Shown here piece after piece: positions 45,561-57,777 of a DNA stretch of 60,000 nucleotides. The notes under the pieces were generated by a model. The model had not been told where the DNA came from. It saw only the letters and a program-made list of their open reading frames with translations, and ran no database searches. How positions within the stretch are numbered: position 1 is the first letter of the stretch; every line of letters begins with the position of its first letter. The position numbers and the translations under genes were made by a program. This DNA is from Cryptomeria japonica (taxonomy: Eukaryota > Streptophyta > Pinopsida > Cupressales > Cupressaceae): NCBI RefSeq assembly GCF_030272615.1, contig NC_081412.1, positions 23,530,432 through 23,590,431 of the forward strand, given 5' to 3'.

Positions 45561-48500
45561 AACACTCCATTCAACACAGCGAAGAAACTTCATCTTAGCC
45601 AAAATTCTAAACAATTAAAGCAAGTTGTGTGTGAGCAGTCAAGATTCTAGCCTTGTTCTTGAAGAGAGTCCAGACAGAGCACCATCAATGTATAGAGTAC
45701 ATTCAACATATAGTTTGGGAGTGGGAATCTCCAAATCAATTTCCCCTTCAGTATACCTTGTAGCTCTTTGCTTGAAAGATACTCATGATCTTACATTTAA
45801 GAGATATCATTTTCTTCTTAAGCGTGTGCAGAAATTACATCACAAGATAATCTTTTCAATAACTCATTGAAAGTAATTCCCTTTGATCCAAGTAACAAGA
45901 TCGTAGAAATTTAAGAGGTTTAGACACTGCCCTCATAGAGCTATGGCAAAAACAAGACTGAAGAAGAGATGCCAAAAAAAACCAAAATAAGCCAAAATTG
46001 AAGATGATAAACCAATATTTTTTGGCCCTGTGTGCTCCTGCACCACACATGGATCATTATGAGAGTTGTTTCCCAGTCTAGACCAATTGCTACCCACATT
46101 TCTAGCCTCCCGTACATTCTATCAGCAGTTATAAAGAAGTTTTTAATCACAAGGAGGATTTGGTTCCCACCTATTGTCATTAGTGAGGTGTTTGCAACTG
46201 ATATAAGATGGTTTCTAGCCACTACAATTATGATTTTGAGTAAGAGAATGCAATGCTACAACATGAAACTGCTTGAGGCAACACAAAAAAGACTTGTGGA
46301 GACCAAGGTGATCATTATAATGACAATATAGAAGAGGTGAGTAGAGTTGTTGACATGCATTGGCTACATCTATTTTGGAAGTTTGTTACTAAGAAGGTAT
46401 TCAAGATGAAGAAAGTTATGTGTCATGACAGGTATCTTATTAAGGCAGTCATGAGCATCACATGGAGACCTCAAGGAGAAGTTTACATAAAAATCGGAGT
46501 AGTACAATGAAAGCATGGTGAGGTAGCATCAGACTTGGGAGGTTGTGTAAAGATTCTCCCCCAATGGAGGAGGAGAACAATTATTGATAATTTCCTACTA
46601 CCCAAGTAAGGAGGGAACATACCGAGAGCAGCTATGAAACAAGTTGTCATCATTAAAGCTGCTGTTATCACCATTATCAGCCACCATATTATTTCAGTTA
46701 CACTGATACAAGTAAATGTGTTAAATCTTTTCAGTCATGGGAAGGAGTGTTTTTCTGTTTGTGTCTAACAAATTTTTTTCAGTTTTTCTATGGATGTTTT
46801 CTTTCTCTGCATTCCTCACATTTTTTTACTTTTACAAGTAAGTTTGAATTGCAACTTCTATACCATTTTCATTATTGGTCTTGCTAATCTCAGATCATGA
46901 GCTGCTGTCATCAGTCATAAATAACTGCAAATTTGCACATTTTATAGTGGTTTTATCACTAGCTAATGTTGGTGGAAGGTTTCATCTGAAAGGAACAAAT
47001 ATTTCAGCAATCATAGTTTTAATTTCGATGAGATTCCAAGTGATTTGTGACTGTTGCAACTTGTTTACAACCCATACACAGTTTCATTTGTACAATATTT
47101 GGGAAGGTACAACTTGTCATCTCATTGAAGGGGTCTGTTGGAACTCAAGGTTTAAGTATTCCAAATTCTTCATTACATAGGAGGAGCCAAATGGTGCAAC
47201 GAAAGCATGGTAGTGACTGGTGAGTACAGATGGCAACCATAGTTTTGGTGGGAATTCATGGATATTTTCATGCATCATCAAATAGAAGAGAGTGGGTTGC
47301 ATTCCTTGTCTAATACTAATTGGGATAAGAAAGACATTTTACACTTTCACCACAAAATTTTCAGAGGTTTGTATTTATGTTGCGAGTCATGCAAATTTCT
47401 TTGTTATTTTTCTTCATGAAGTCAATTTGTTTTTCAAATATATGATCAAATTACATGAGTTGTAGAAGGATGATGTGAGTATTGGAGATAGTAGAGCTCA
47501 CAGTGTTCTTTGGTAGGAATTGTCTCATGGACATTACAATTTGATTCATGACAATGGCATGGTGATACTCAAATATTCAGGTTTGCATAGACTCCATGGC
47601 ATCTTTGGCAAGATATATATATATATATATAATGTATGAAAACTCCTGGTTTTGTTTAGGTTTTGAGAGGACAAAAACCCTCCTAGATCCATGTTTTGGA
47701 TTAACGATGAAAACCATTGTTTCCCATTTTGTGTGATTTCTTTCAGGGATCACACTTGCATCAATTTGTTGAGGATTGAATACATTTTTCAATCTGCTAC
47801 AGTAATGCTGCAGTGTTGCTATAATATCTCTACAGTGTGTTTGGCAAATAAAAGCAGATCTTTGGGGTTTCCCAAATTGACTGTACAATGTGGGATGATA
47901 TTGACAAGATTATTTTAATTTAGATCTGGGTGTTTGGAGTAGCCTAGGGTTTATATCAGCAATTGTAATTGATGAGATTGATCATATGAAGAGTTGTATC
48001 AGCAAATGAGGCTTTGTTAAAATTGTTTCCAGACAATTGGTTTCAATTTATTTGCTATTGAAATTAGGATTGGTTTTCAAAAATTCAGAAAAATACAATG
48101 CATCATAAAGCTGCTCAAAATATTGCATGATTTCAATTGCGAACATTATACATGCCAGTTCCAATCTCGTCGAATCAATTATGTATTCCTTTAAAGAATA
48201 TTTCCCAGTTCATGTCACATTTGATGATGAAAGTAGTAATCTTGGAGTAAAATATTATATAATCAAATGAATTTCAAAAAGAGAAATAACAAATTTAAAA
48301 GTATGTATTCATTAAGTTTAAATTAACTTGTAAAACACTTCATTGCTTTCCATCAAAAAATAGGACCAATCGATTTTTTAAATGCCAAAGCTATAGCTGC
48401 AATGTTTTGATTCTGCAAAAAATTAAGTTATAAGTTCTCCAATTACTATGCTATCTTTAATGTAAGGCAGATATTGTTGCCCATGATATTTGAAAATATA

Positions 48501-48883
48501 GTTCATATTTAATGTTAGTTCTAACTCCTTATCTGCATTGAGATTATCATCTTTTATTTGGTCAACATGCTATCATTAGTATCATCCCATTTATTCCTGA
48601 AATATGTAAAATCAATAATCTAAGAGTAACTCAAAAGGTTACATTTCATCTGTGTCAAGCATCATGATCAATTGATCTATCACTAGCTGGTGGGTTCGTT
48701 GAACTGGATTTGCATGCAAAGATTTAATATGTCATACTGTTCTACATATATTCATGTATTTTTAATATTCCTAGGTATTCTATCTATCTTTATCTGGAAG
48801 ATATATCTTTTCCATCGGGAGTGTTTGTTTGATGGCAGTGTTTAACAGTTAACTAACTAATCTGATTCATTGTTAAAAATCAG
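45561..48883. other. Intron, 3.3 kb, unassigned
   Basis: A/T-rich sequence with scattered short open frames (the longest about 100 codons) that I do not recognise. A TA dinucleotide run lies at about 47612-47630. Text near 47700-47860 resembles LTR leader sequence but no ends were found. The last 50 bases lead into the acceptor at 48883. Confidence 0.5.
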
Positions 48884-48981
48884 GCTAAGGGCATTGGCTA
48901 TGCAATGAGCAAAGTTGAGGAGCTTAAATGTGTATGCCAAATTGCTGAAGCAACAGGCGTGGTCCTTGACCCTGTTTACAG
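48884..48981 (+). CDS. D-cysteine desulfhydrase, internal exon (fourth seen)
   Basis: This exon encodes AKGIGYAMSKVEELKCVCQI and AEATGVVLDPVY, continuing the plant D-cysteine desulfhydrase protein directly after LISIAN of the exon 33.7 kb upstream. TGVVLDPVY is the conserved stretch before the SGKAAYG-type motif, which should begin the next exon. Acceptor ATCAG at 48883, donor TACAG|GTTCTT; two bases (AG) are carried to the next exon. No such exon was found in the remaining 11 kb, so the next intron is also long. The codons are intact. Confidence 0.87.
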
Positions 48982-49209
48982 GTTCTTACAAATTCTCTTT
49001 TTATCATTTGCAAGGATTACTATCTAATCTGTTTGACTTTTAGACATTTAGTGCATTTTTGTAGATAATTTTGCATGTAGCTTATCTTCATTCCCTTTTC
49101 ATGTGGAATAAATTTTTTTTACCTAAAGTACAATTTTTTCAATCGTGCTCTTTGACTTTGGTGAGGTGTGCCGAGTATTCCCATAGTTGCACTTTCTAAT
49201 GTTAGCTAT

Positions 49210-50335
49210 TGTTGACGTGTCTAAAGTCGCATTGCTGCAAACTCCATACAGCCAACACAGAATAGAATGTACTCGCTGAGTATCCTATCCTCTCTTGAGA
49301 TAAGGAAATCCCTAATGCTGTTTCTCACGTTTGATCAAAGGGGACGACCTCAAGGTTTCTTTTGTCAGGTCTTGACTGCGGGATTACTCAGTGGTTTGAT
49401 GTGTTTTTTGCTGGAAACACAAGGGGACTTACGGTAGAATAGGCAATTGCTGGATGAGTTCCTAGAACTTTAATAGTCTTGCTTATTGAATGGTTTAAGT
49501 TGGGTTGATACTGTTTTCAGCAGAACTGCGGATTCTCTTGGTAAAAAAAGGAAAAAAGAGGGATAGGAAGAGAGAGAGGTACAAAAAATATAAATTATTT
49601 AACTAAGATAGCAGATTCGGTAAACAGACAGACACCTCCAAATAACTAGATTAAGCATTACCAGCCATTTAAGCACAATACTTGCATCAATCTAGTGCGA
49701 TCTTCAAGGGAAAATTGAGTTTTCATGCTATTAAATACAACATCAGAACTTTGACATTCATTCGGTGAGCATTCAATAACCGAACTAAGCATATGAAAGG
49801 TTCAGATTAAGCATGCAGAAGGAAAGACAATCAGCCGTTCCCTAATGGTATGAACAGCAAGGATTCTATCAGATGTTTACTTAGAAAATGCTATATAAAG
49901 GAAGGAAACATAACTGAAAATTGTAAATTAATGAAGGAGGAGACCATGCACTCACAGGGAAACTTGAAACAGTCTTAACTTTGCATTAAATCCTGTAAAT
50001 TTCGCCAGAGCTTCAGCAACAATCCATGAACTTCTTACAAAATGAGAGGAAAACGAGTCCCTTAAATAGGCTTAAAAAATGGATGAATGGCCAAGATCTA
50101 ATCTAAACAAGAGGCCCAGATTCATCCTTACAAAAGAGTACCCATACCCATAAATGGAGGGTAAATATCAACAACTACCCCAAAGGGAGTAATAACTACC
50201 CAAAAAGGTAATTAAAACTTATCCAAGATAATCCAAAAGTGCACATACATAAAATTTACATTTAGTTGACTTGGAAGTCAAATATGACCCTTTGGCCAAA
50301 AAGTGCACTTTTTAAAATTAAAAGGGAAAAAGCAC
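49210..50335 (-). repeat. 3' LTR of the TGTTG-family element (right edge unsure)
   Basis: The left edge TGTTGACGTG is clear; the right edge is placed between the LTR-like text and the ORF stop at 50338. A TATA-like CCTATTTAAGG on the minus strand lies at about 50064-50075. The body aligns by eye with 57778-58430 (AATGGTATGAAC, GACCATGCA), with many differences. Confidence 0.55.
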
Positions 50336-50337
50336 TT

Positions 50338-53300
50338 TTAGGAAAGCACTTTCTCTTTTCCAGCTCTAGATTCTTCGGTGATGAATTCGACTTCGTCATG
50401 CAAATATTCTCCCCAGATATCTCGATTAGATGCACGTTCTACCCGAATGTAGTCCTGAAACCTCAAGCATAACTTGAATAATTCGGTCGTTGGCGGCATA
50501 GGCAGATTGAACATCTTGTAATGGATACCTTGTAGGAGGCCATCTAAATTCTTCAGGTCCTCTCTCCAGTACGACTTGTGGTTTTCAAAACATGATATGT
50601 TTGCTTGAAGCTCAGAAACAAAATTTAGATCCCCTATGGAGTACGCGATTTTGGGAATGAGTCAATCCACCCACTGCGGTTGCACCTCACTATCCTCCAT
50701 ATCGTTCTTCCAACCAGGAACCATGGACTTGAGGATCCTCTCACCAAGGTCCTTCACATTTGATAAAGTGTCATCGCACTTATCATGCATTTTGTTGATA
50801 CTATCCCTCATGTCGTCCTTCATGCTGAGGGTCCAATACCACTCTTTGAAGGTACTGATGCTATAAGGATTTAGGATAGCATCAGCAACAGGGATCTGAG
50901 AAAAGGTCCAAAATAGAGCCCGAACAAGGGGCAAAGTCTTTGCCATCGCCTCATGAATGTTATAGCACTCTTTCTTTAGTTTACACATTTTGATAACAAT
51001 AGCTTCCCTATGGAGGGCCATTTCGCGCAGATCCTCGAAGATTTGCTCCACTCTTTCTTTAATGCCCTGCATCCATTCCCTGACGGCCTTTGCAGTATCC
51101 CGTACCCCTTCAAATTCTATTGTGGTCCTCTGTGCCAATGCCGTCGAGGGAATGTGGGATTCAAAAACATTGTGTAATGGTCTCAGGAGTTGATCGATGT
51201 ATCCCTCGGCCTGTTCAGCACAAGCTCGATACATTTCCTTTTCAGCTGTTATTTCTTCAAGTTGTCTGAGTATGTTCTGCACTGAATCCTTGAATTCTTC
51301 CTTTTCTTGTTCCTTAGTGGCTCGTCTGATGGGGATGGTTCTGATGCTATAATCTACCAGTGTGATCTGATTTGCTGGCTTGTCTACAGGCGAGGTGGCG
51401 ATGTGAAGAGTACAGTTCCTTTGCTCATCTTTGGTCATTCTAGAATATGCCTTGGGCTTTTTCTTCCCCTTGGCTTTAGCTTGATCTATACGTGAGAAGA
51501 TGTCCTCCAAATCGATGGGTGGCTTTGTGGCGGCTTTGCTCTGAGCTCGGGCAATTAACCATTCTTGAGGTACAGTTTGGGCTGATGCTATGGTTAAGTT
51601 TGCACTCTGTTCTTTGATGTTTTCAGCTGCCTCATCACAAATTTGCAGCTGTTCGGTTACCGGAGGAGTGGAGGAGGTGTCAAGTTCTTTGCTTGCAGCA
51701 GAGTTTTCTCCCACTTCACTGAACAATTGTCTAGTGCCTTCGTGTGATGGTTGCTCTTCAGTCTTTTCGAGCTCACTGGTCTCCTTTGTCCTTTGCTCTC
51801 CTTCAACGGTAGAGTCATCCTTGTTAGCATTATGGAGCAACAATTCATGGCGGCTCTGTTGGGTGGGTTCATGCAATTCAATCCCCTGAATGGATGGAAT
51901 CTCTCCTTCCTCAATTTGGTTACCCGGCTTGGCTAATTCAATGGCTCTTAGCTCTGCGTCTACCATGTCGGGTGCGGGCGGATCATCAACTCCAAATGCA
52001 TCAATATCACTCTGGGAAGGCGGAGCAGGTATATAATCTAGTTCTACTACATCGTTGGACGAACTGGGGTCCTTTGACGATGAAATGACCTCTGGTCTCC
52101 TAATGGGAATCTTTTCCCTTGTTCTCTTGGACGTCCGAGTTCCTCTGCTGGCCTTAGCCTTCTTCCTCTTCTCAGGCTTTTCAATCTCTTCCCTAGGTGC
52201 ACTGGAAGTTCCCTCATCTTCGGAGGACTGAGAATCAAGGCTACCCATTAAGTGGTAAGTGAACTGGACTCCTTCATGAATTAGTCGCTCAATCTGCTGA
52301 TGCAACCATTGGTTTGTATATCTTCCTGGGGCTGCCATGACTGCCTCAAAATCAGTTATCGGGTCTTGCGTCCAATCAACGCCTGGTAAAAGATGCCTTA
52401 CTGCCTCAAATTCTTGGACTTGCAAGCAGTTTCCTGAATCTGTGAGTTGATCTGGGACTCGACGATATTCATAGGGTCGCATTTGCTGCACACTCAACCT
52501 CGAATATTCACGCCTTCGGACCTCATAGTCATCAGAGCAGTTTTTCCAATAATCTTCAACTGATTCCTTTGCTCTATACCGCCTGCCATAGGCTCTCTTT
52601 GCCAGATTGTCGTGATCGAAGCATTTCCTTGGAAAATGCTCCTGTAGACCATAGGAGGCTAGCTCTTCGAAGGATTCCTCTGCCCGGGATGGGGTCTTTA
52701 GATGGACATCCTGGTTGCCTATAATCATGGGGAATGTGAATCCAACCTGCTTGTTGTCTCTGAGTAGGCTGCCGACCGGACGTGACTGCCTTGCGACCTC
52801 CATAAGAACTATCTTGTCGGTTGGGTACCGTGGAAACCGGAGAGGGGCACCTTCAAAGCCAACTATCCGGATGTAGGAGAACCTCGGGAATTGGATGAAC
52901 CAGGCCCCATATCTCTGTACTAGAATAGTAGCTTGCTCTGAGAGCCTTATGTGTAATCCTCCCTGCATTAGCTTGACTAGGCGCATTGTGAAGGCGTCGT
53001 TGACGCGCTCATATAGACCAACTGCATAGGCCGGGCTGTTCTTTTCTCTTTGAGCTATATCCTGATAGTGTAGTTGTGGGTAGCAATCGTATACTTTTAT
53101 CTGATCAGGTCCATTCCCAATTTCACCTTTCATTATTAAACCTAGCAGTGGCTGGTTCCTGGTGAACATGTAGACCAAATAGGAGGTCATGGTGAAGTAC
53201 TTCTTTGTCTCGAGTTCAATTAGCTGAGTGTGGATATTATCGCTTATGATCTAGGCCTAGTCAAACTTGGACTTCCCAGCAAAGACTTGCTCTGTGAAGT

Positions 53301-53958
53301 AAAACATCCACTCTTCAAAGTAGTTGGATTTGGGGAGTCCCATAACCCTGCTGAGCAATGTGACCATGTCCCCATGCTCATTGTGAAAGTCACTTCCTGG
53401 GGTCTTTTCCCCAATTCTGATGCTTGGAGGTCTTCTCTCCCTGTACCACTCTTCATTGATCAGTGTTCTGCATCTGGTAGGATTCATATCATACGTCCCC
53501 TGTGCTTCATCTATAGTTGTGGCTGTGGGATTGTTTGGGAAGGGAATATCAAATGCGTCGCCAATGGCCTCAGGAGTGAAGTTATCGAGGACCATGTCCT
53601 CGAGGAGCACCAATCTGGAACCTGGTTGGTAATGTCGGGTAGCCTCCACTACTAACTCATAGTTTTGCACTGCTGGGGGAAATCCTGCTGCTTGGGCGAT
53701 GCCACTTTCCATCATCTGCCTAGGCCTGCCATAGGTAGTAGGGGAGAAGACTCGGCTCCTGAAATCTTGGATATCAATATGGCCTAGGTCAGTATCACTG
53801 ACATTGTCCCAGACACTCTGAACTTTTGACTCCCTCAGTCCCCCTCTTTGATACTGATACTTCATCCTTTCGACTCGGCGAGGGATATCTAATTTGGATG
53901 CTCGTGATGTCTCGGCTGTAGCAAGCGTCTTTGATGATTCTACCGCCGATTTAGGCAT
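50338..53958 (-). pseudogene. Unknown ~1,206-codon element protein, three stops
   Basis: One frame runs from ATG at 53958 to TAA at 50338, broken only by TAG, TAG (about 53248-53259) and TGA (50662). No frameshift was seen. I do not recognise it. Residues 1-230 include DFRSRVFSPTTYGRPRQM and DNFTPEAIGDAFDIPF, like the N-terminal region of some plant transposon-encoded proteins of unknown role. The next part has YERVNDAFTMRLVKLMQGG and YGAWFIQFPRFSYIRI, then a basic KRKKAKASRGTRTSKRTREK segment, a long acidic, proline-rich linker, and a helical C-terminal region (EEITAEKEMYRACAEQAEGY). After the TGA another 107 codons continue (DLNFVSELQANISCF). No enzyme motif is visible. Confidence 0.7.
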
Positions 53959-54204
53959 TTATCTTGCATAGCTGGATGCGGATTACGAGGCGATAAAAAG
54001 GAGGTGAAGCGGGTTAGATAAAGGATATACCAGCATACCAGGATCAATTCAAAAATCGAATTGAAAGAACGTCATGATATTGTTAGCTAAAAGCTTGATT
54101 GATTTAAACATAAGTATTTTATGAAGCTTTTCGATTGCGGATTTACACTTAGGCATTAATTTCAAAATGGACAAAGCTTGAGAAATTTTCCTAAGTTTGA
54201 AAAT

Positions 54205-54372
54205 GCATTTTCTAACTTTCACCTTTTCTGACATATTGGCCTAAAGGTCCGAATTTTGGCCCTTTTGGGCATTTTGCAAACTTTCACCTTTAATTGCGTT
54301 TTTGCTTAAAGGTCTGAAATTCACCCCTTTTTGGGCATTCTGTCAACTTTTACTTAAAAGTGTGAGTTTCGG
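54205..54372. repeat. Tandem repeat, ~65-bp unit, about 2.5 copies
   Basis: Copies start at 54205, 54270 and 54336 with CATTTTCTAACTTTCACC, CATTTTGCAAACTTTCACC and CATTCTGTCAACTTTTAC; each is followed by AAAGGTC(C/T)GAA and CCCTTTTGGG-like sequence. The third copy is partial. Confidence 0.7.
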
Positions 54373-55034
54373 CGCTTGAGCGAGTTTTGTCCACTTCGGC
54401 ACTTTGCATTCTTTATCTTCTTTATATCCCTTGGCGAAAATCGACATTCATACAAATCGTGCAAACTTCTAAAAACATCATGTAATCTCTCCCATTTTTC
54501 TTATGCGAAAATTGGCGTCTTTGGGTCCTCATGTGACCTTTAGACGCCTTATCCCTTACTTGGCGGGTTTTGCCAGCTTCTATCACCACGTGCCTATTCA
54601 AGGCAATTTTACAAGCTTGAACAATCTCTTGGAATTCGTGCCCGAGGGCTCAACTGACCATACGGATCACCAACTCCTTCGCTCAACATCATCATCTCAC
54701 AGACTGATCGCGGGCTCGCTCGAAAAGAAGGGAGACACTCTACGCGGAACTCAACAGGGCGAAGACGGAAAGGCCCAAAAAGGAAAGGGGACCCTGTCGG
54801 CTACAGGGAGCATGTGCAACGCACAACAGCTATGCATGTTATCTTCCGAGAATGCCTAGTGTTTCTTGTTCTTTTCATGTAATACAAGCTGCAAAAAATA
54901 TTCTTATTTGATGCAAACAAGGATAGGGGATCAATCTAATGACAACCCATCCTTGTAGCTGTATCTCAAAACTTGTCAAGTCACATTATTTATTGCAATT
55001 TTTTTTGGGAAAAAACATCATACACTGATTTCTT

Positions 55035-55112
55035 CTGTCAATTGAAATGGTTATAGGCATATATTGATTGGTGCTGTCAACTGAAATGGTTATAGGCGCA
55101 TATTGATTCCTG
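55035..55112. repeat. Tandem duplication, 39-bp unit
   Basis: CTGTCAATTGAAATGGTTATAGG at 55035 and CTGTCAACTGAAATGGTTATAGG at 55074, two copies with few differences, both continuing into CATATTGATT. Confidence 0.75.
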
Positions 55113-55886
55113 CTGAACAGAGTTATTGAATGCATGTTCTTCATCCATGGAAACTAGCTGTTGCAACTACCACAGACACTGTCACACCTATAGAACGCAA
55201 CCAGTAGCTACCAAAATGCATGCAAACATCTCTCTTATCAGCTGTTCTCCTATCTTGATTCATCTAACCTTTCATTTTTTTCTCCTTTCTTTTTATTTCC
55301 TCTGCCCTCTCCAAAATGATCCTAAAATCCAACATATTGTTGGATATGTGACTCTTTGGCTTCCATATAAACTCTCTGTATCCTGCGGGATTCTCGTTTT
55401 CCTCCATCATTTTTGGAGTGTAGCCACTGTAAAACATGACTTTCAAGTAATCATGAACAGTCTGACTGCAGGTTTCACTTTCTTTGATTTGTTTTTTGTT
55501 TTTAATCATTACCATGTCCACAACTTCCTCACGCTGCTCCCTCTTTTTAAGAGTTCAAGTTCTGTCCAATGATAATGAAAATTATTTACCTTCGAATAGT
55601 TACTTGGTGAGATCACCACACTCTACTCTGCCTGTTTTTCTGTAGTTCCACATAATTGCAACAAACATCTTTTTGTAGCAGCTGTGTAGCCATTGCAAAT
55701 ACCTTTTTGTAGCAGCTGTGCAACTGTTGCTATGTCAGTTGTAGCAGCTATAGGACTTTGCAGGCATCTTTCCATGGCAAGTGAAACACTTCCACATAAT
55801 GAATTTCTACAAACTTTACTAATGCTTGTGCTTGAAACTCACCAGTTTTTTGGGGTGATGCAGGATTATTGTTTCGCCTAACGCTG

Positions 55887-56000
55887 CTCTTGTATCAAAC
55901 ACTCTAGGTAATCAAAAACATAAGGTCCTATACCAAACACTTTAGATAATTAAAAATATGAGCTCTTGTATCATACATCCTAGGTAATTAAAAATATGAG
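55887..56000. repeat. Tandem repeat, 38-bp unit, three copies
   Basis: Units start at 55887, 55925 and 55963, each like TCNTATACCAAACACTNTAGG followed by TAATTAAAAATATGAG. Simple local duplication; no function suggested. Confidence 0.75.
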
Positions 56001-57777
56001 CTCCTACTCACAGACCTTGATTGAGACCTTTGAGAGCATGCTCAAATGGACCAACCAAATCCTGTTCTCTATGCCATTGTATTGCAACTTGACCAAATAA
56101 TTAACATGTTCCTTACCTTTTGTTTGCTTGACAACTTTGTAATCAAGAACATAATCTATTTCTTCTCTCTCCTTCTGTCATGTTTGCTTTTATGGATGAG
56201 ATCCATGGAGAAGACGTCTAGCTTATCCCCATTTCCTATAGACTAAAGCATAGAGCAAGGGAAATACAAATAATAATATTTTAAGTGGGCCTGATCACAT
56301 TATTTTCAAAATGACAAATTAATATTATTTTGGGTTCTATGTAATATTTAAAAAGTGCTTTTTAAGTTTTTAGATTATTTAAAATATTTAATATAATTAA
56401 AAAAAGGGGTCTATGTGTGTAACTTAAAAGTATTTTTAAATATTTAGATAAAAAAATATATAAATAAAAATAAAATAAAATAGTCTGGAGGGGAGCACAT
56501 ATAAAAGAAAAGTCAAGGCTCACTTCAAATCATCATTTATCATTGGCATTTTCTAAAACTTGTGAGGGATTCGATTCCAATTATATATGCTGTCGTGAAG
56601 TATTTATTTCTTTGCAGTTTTGCATATGTTGTCCATCGCAAGTTCATTTGAATGGCGTGACGGCTCTGTCTTCAGAAGCGCAAATCTTAAAGGAGGAAAC
56701 GTAGATTCTGTGGTAATCATTTGGTGCTGGAAGAGTGAGACGGTTCTTTTTCTCCCAATTCGAGGCTCTTATTGTGTCCCATCTTGTCTTGCATAAAGAT
56801 TTACTCAATTCTGGTAACCCTTGAAGATTATTGTTGGATCGCGAAACTCTGTATTGGTGTTTAAGGAGCGATTCTCCTTCTTGATTGTGTTTTGCAAAGG
56901 TCTTCACCAAGCTGAGGCGTATTAGAAATGCGAATTGGAACCTAGAGTTTGGCTATTCCCTGAAATTGTGGGTCCTTAGCATTTATCGAAAGCTCTTGAT
57001 GAATGAATATCTGCATCTTGGTGTGAGACTTATGGTGAATGTTTGTTCTTGGTGCAGCTGCTTAGGGTTGTGTGGCTTCCATTGCTTCTATGCCAGATGT
57101 TAATGATTAGAAAGTTGATTATTCATTCCAAATGTAGCGATTTTGGTATTGTGTAATGCTCTTAATTGTTGTATACCTTGTCTATGGTAGTGTTGGAAAG
57201 AATTGGATGTAAGGAGATTTCTGAATATCTTTGAATGCATATGTCAGATGACAAGATTAAGAAGATCGAATTCTAGTTTACTCTTTTGGCAAAGTGTGGC
57301 ATTTCTTCCTCGTTGAATGTGGTCTATCTTTTAGTAGATAGAAACTGCAGTTCTGTGCATCAATATTGAAAATTATTAGAGTCTTGGATGGACATGGCAA
57401 TACTGGAATAAATGGAAGTGGTTCGAAGAGCATTCTATCCTGTTTGTGACACAGAAAAAGGAAATGTTTGAAGATTAAAGTGCCCCGTGGTTGCTGCCGA
57501 GTTTCTCAAGAAATTGTCTTCTATTGTTGCTGTCAAGAACACTGGGATCATTGAATGAGACTGAACATCTGAAGAAGTTGTAGCTGTTATTTTCTGTTAT
57601 GAATATCTTGCTCACTGAGATATACATGTAACCTGCTATTCATCATTCATATTTGCTGATCAATAAACTTCTGGACTGATATTTGTATCTCAGTTTGATG
57701 CAAACAATGCTGCTGTTATATTAAGGTTGGAGTTTTAATTCCAATCTGAATCTGTGCTAATTATCTGAAATATGTTC

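Larger units (their letters stand above)
15205..48883 (+). other. Giant intron, 33,679 bp, of nested transposons
   Basis: The donor is GTGAGTAC at 15205 and the acceptor TGTTAAAAATCAG at 48881-48883. Exons on either side are in the same frame and continue one conserved protein, so the pairing is well supported unless a small exon hides inside. Nearly all the interior between about 15510 and 45560 is assignable to retrotransposons, LTRs, a MITE or a PPR pseudogene. I searched for intervening desulfhydrase coding sequence and saw none. Confidence 0.75.
49210..53958 (-). mobile_element. LTR element of the TGTTG family with unknown long ORF
   Basis: It starts only 228 bases after the host exon. 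On the plus strand the left LTR begins TGTTGACGTG and shares AACACAGAATAGAATG and AAGGGGACTTACGG with the other family members, which places it on the minus strand. The long ORF reads into it from the right, so this is the 3' LTR. The 5' LTR was not found: the LTR at 57778 is the same family but diverged and cannot be shown to be its partner. No RT or integrase was recognised. Confidence 0.65.
53959..57777. other. Sequence between ORF element and next LTR, mostly unassigned
   Basis: It probably begins with the leader of the ORF element. It holds three small tandem repeats (listed separately), a C/G-richer stretch at 54490-54860, A/T-rich text at 56260-56500 and short open frames at 55126-55572 and 56644-57103 that I do not recognise. 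No primer site or LTR end was fixed, and no host exon was seen. Confidence 0.4.

Noticed and set aside
45941-46331. Overlapping 93-99-codon frames on both strands as a gene
   Set aside because: No recognisable family, no continuation and no flanking exon signals; probably chance in intron sequence.
56644-57103. Next host exon or separate gene
   Set aside because: Frames on both strands lack similarity to the expected next desulfhydrase segment and no convincing splice-bounded conserved motif was seen.
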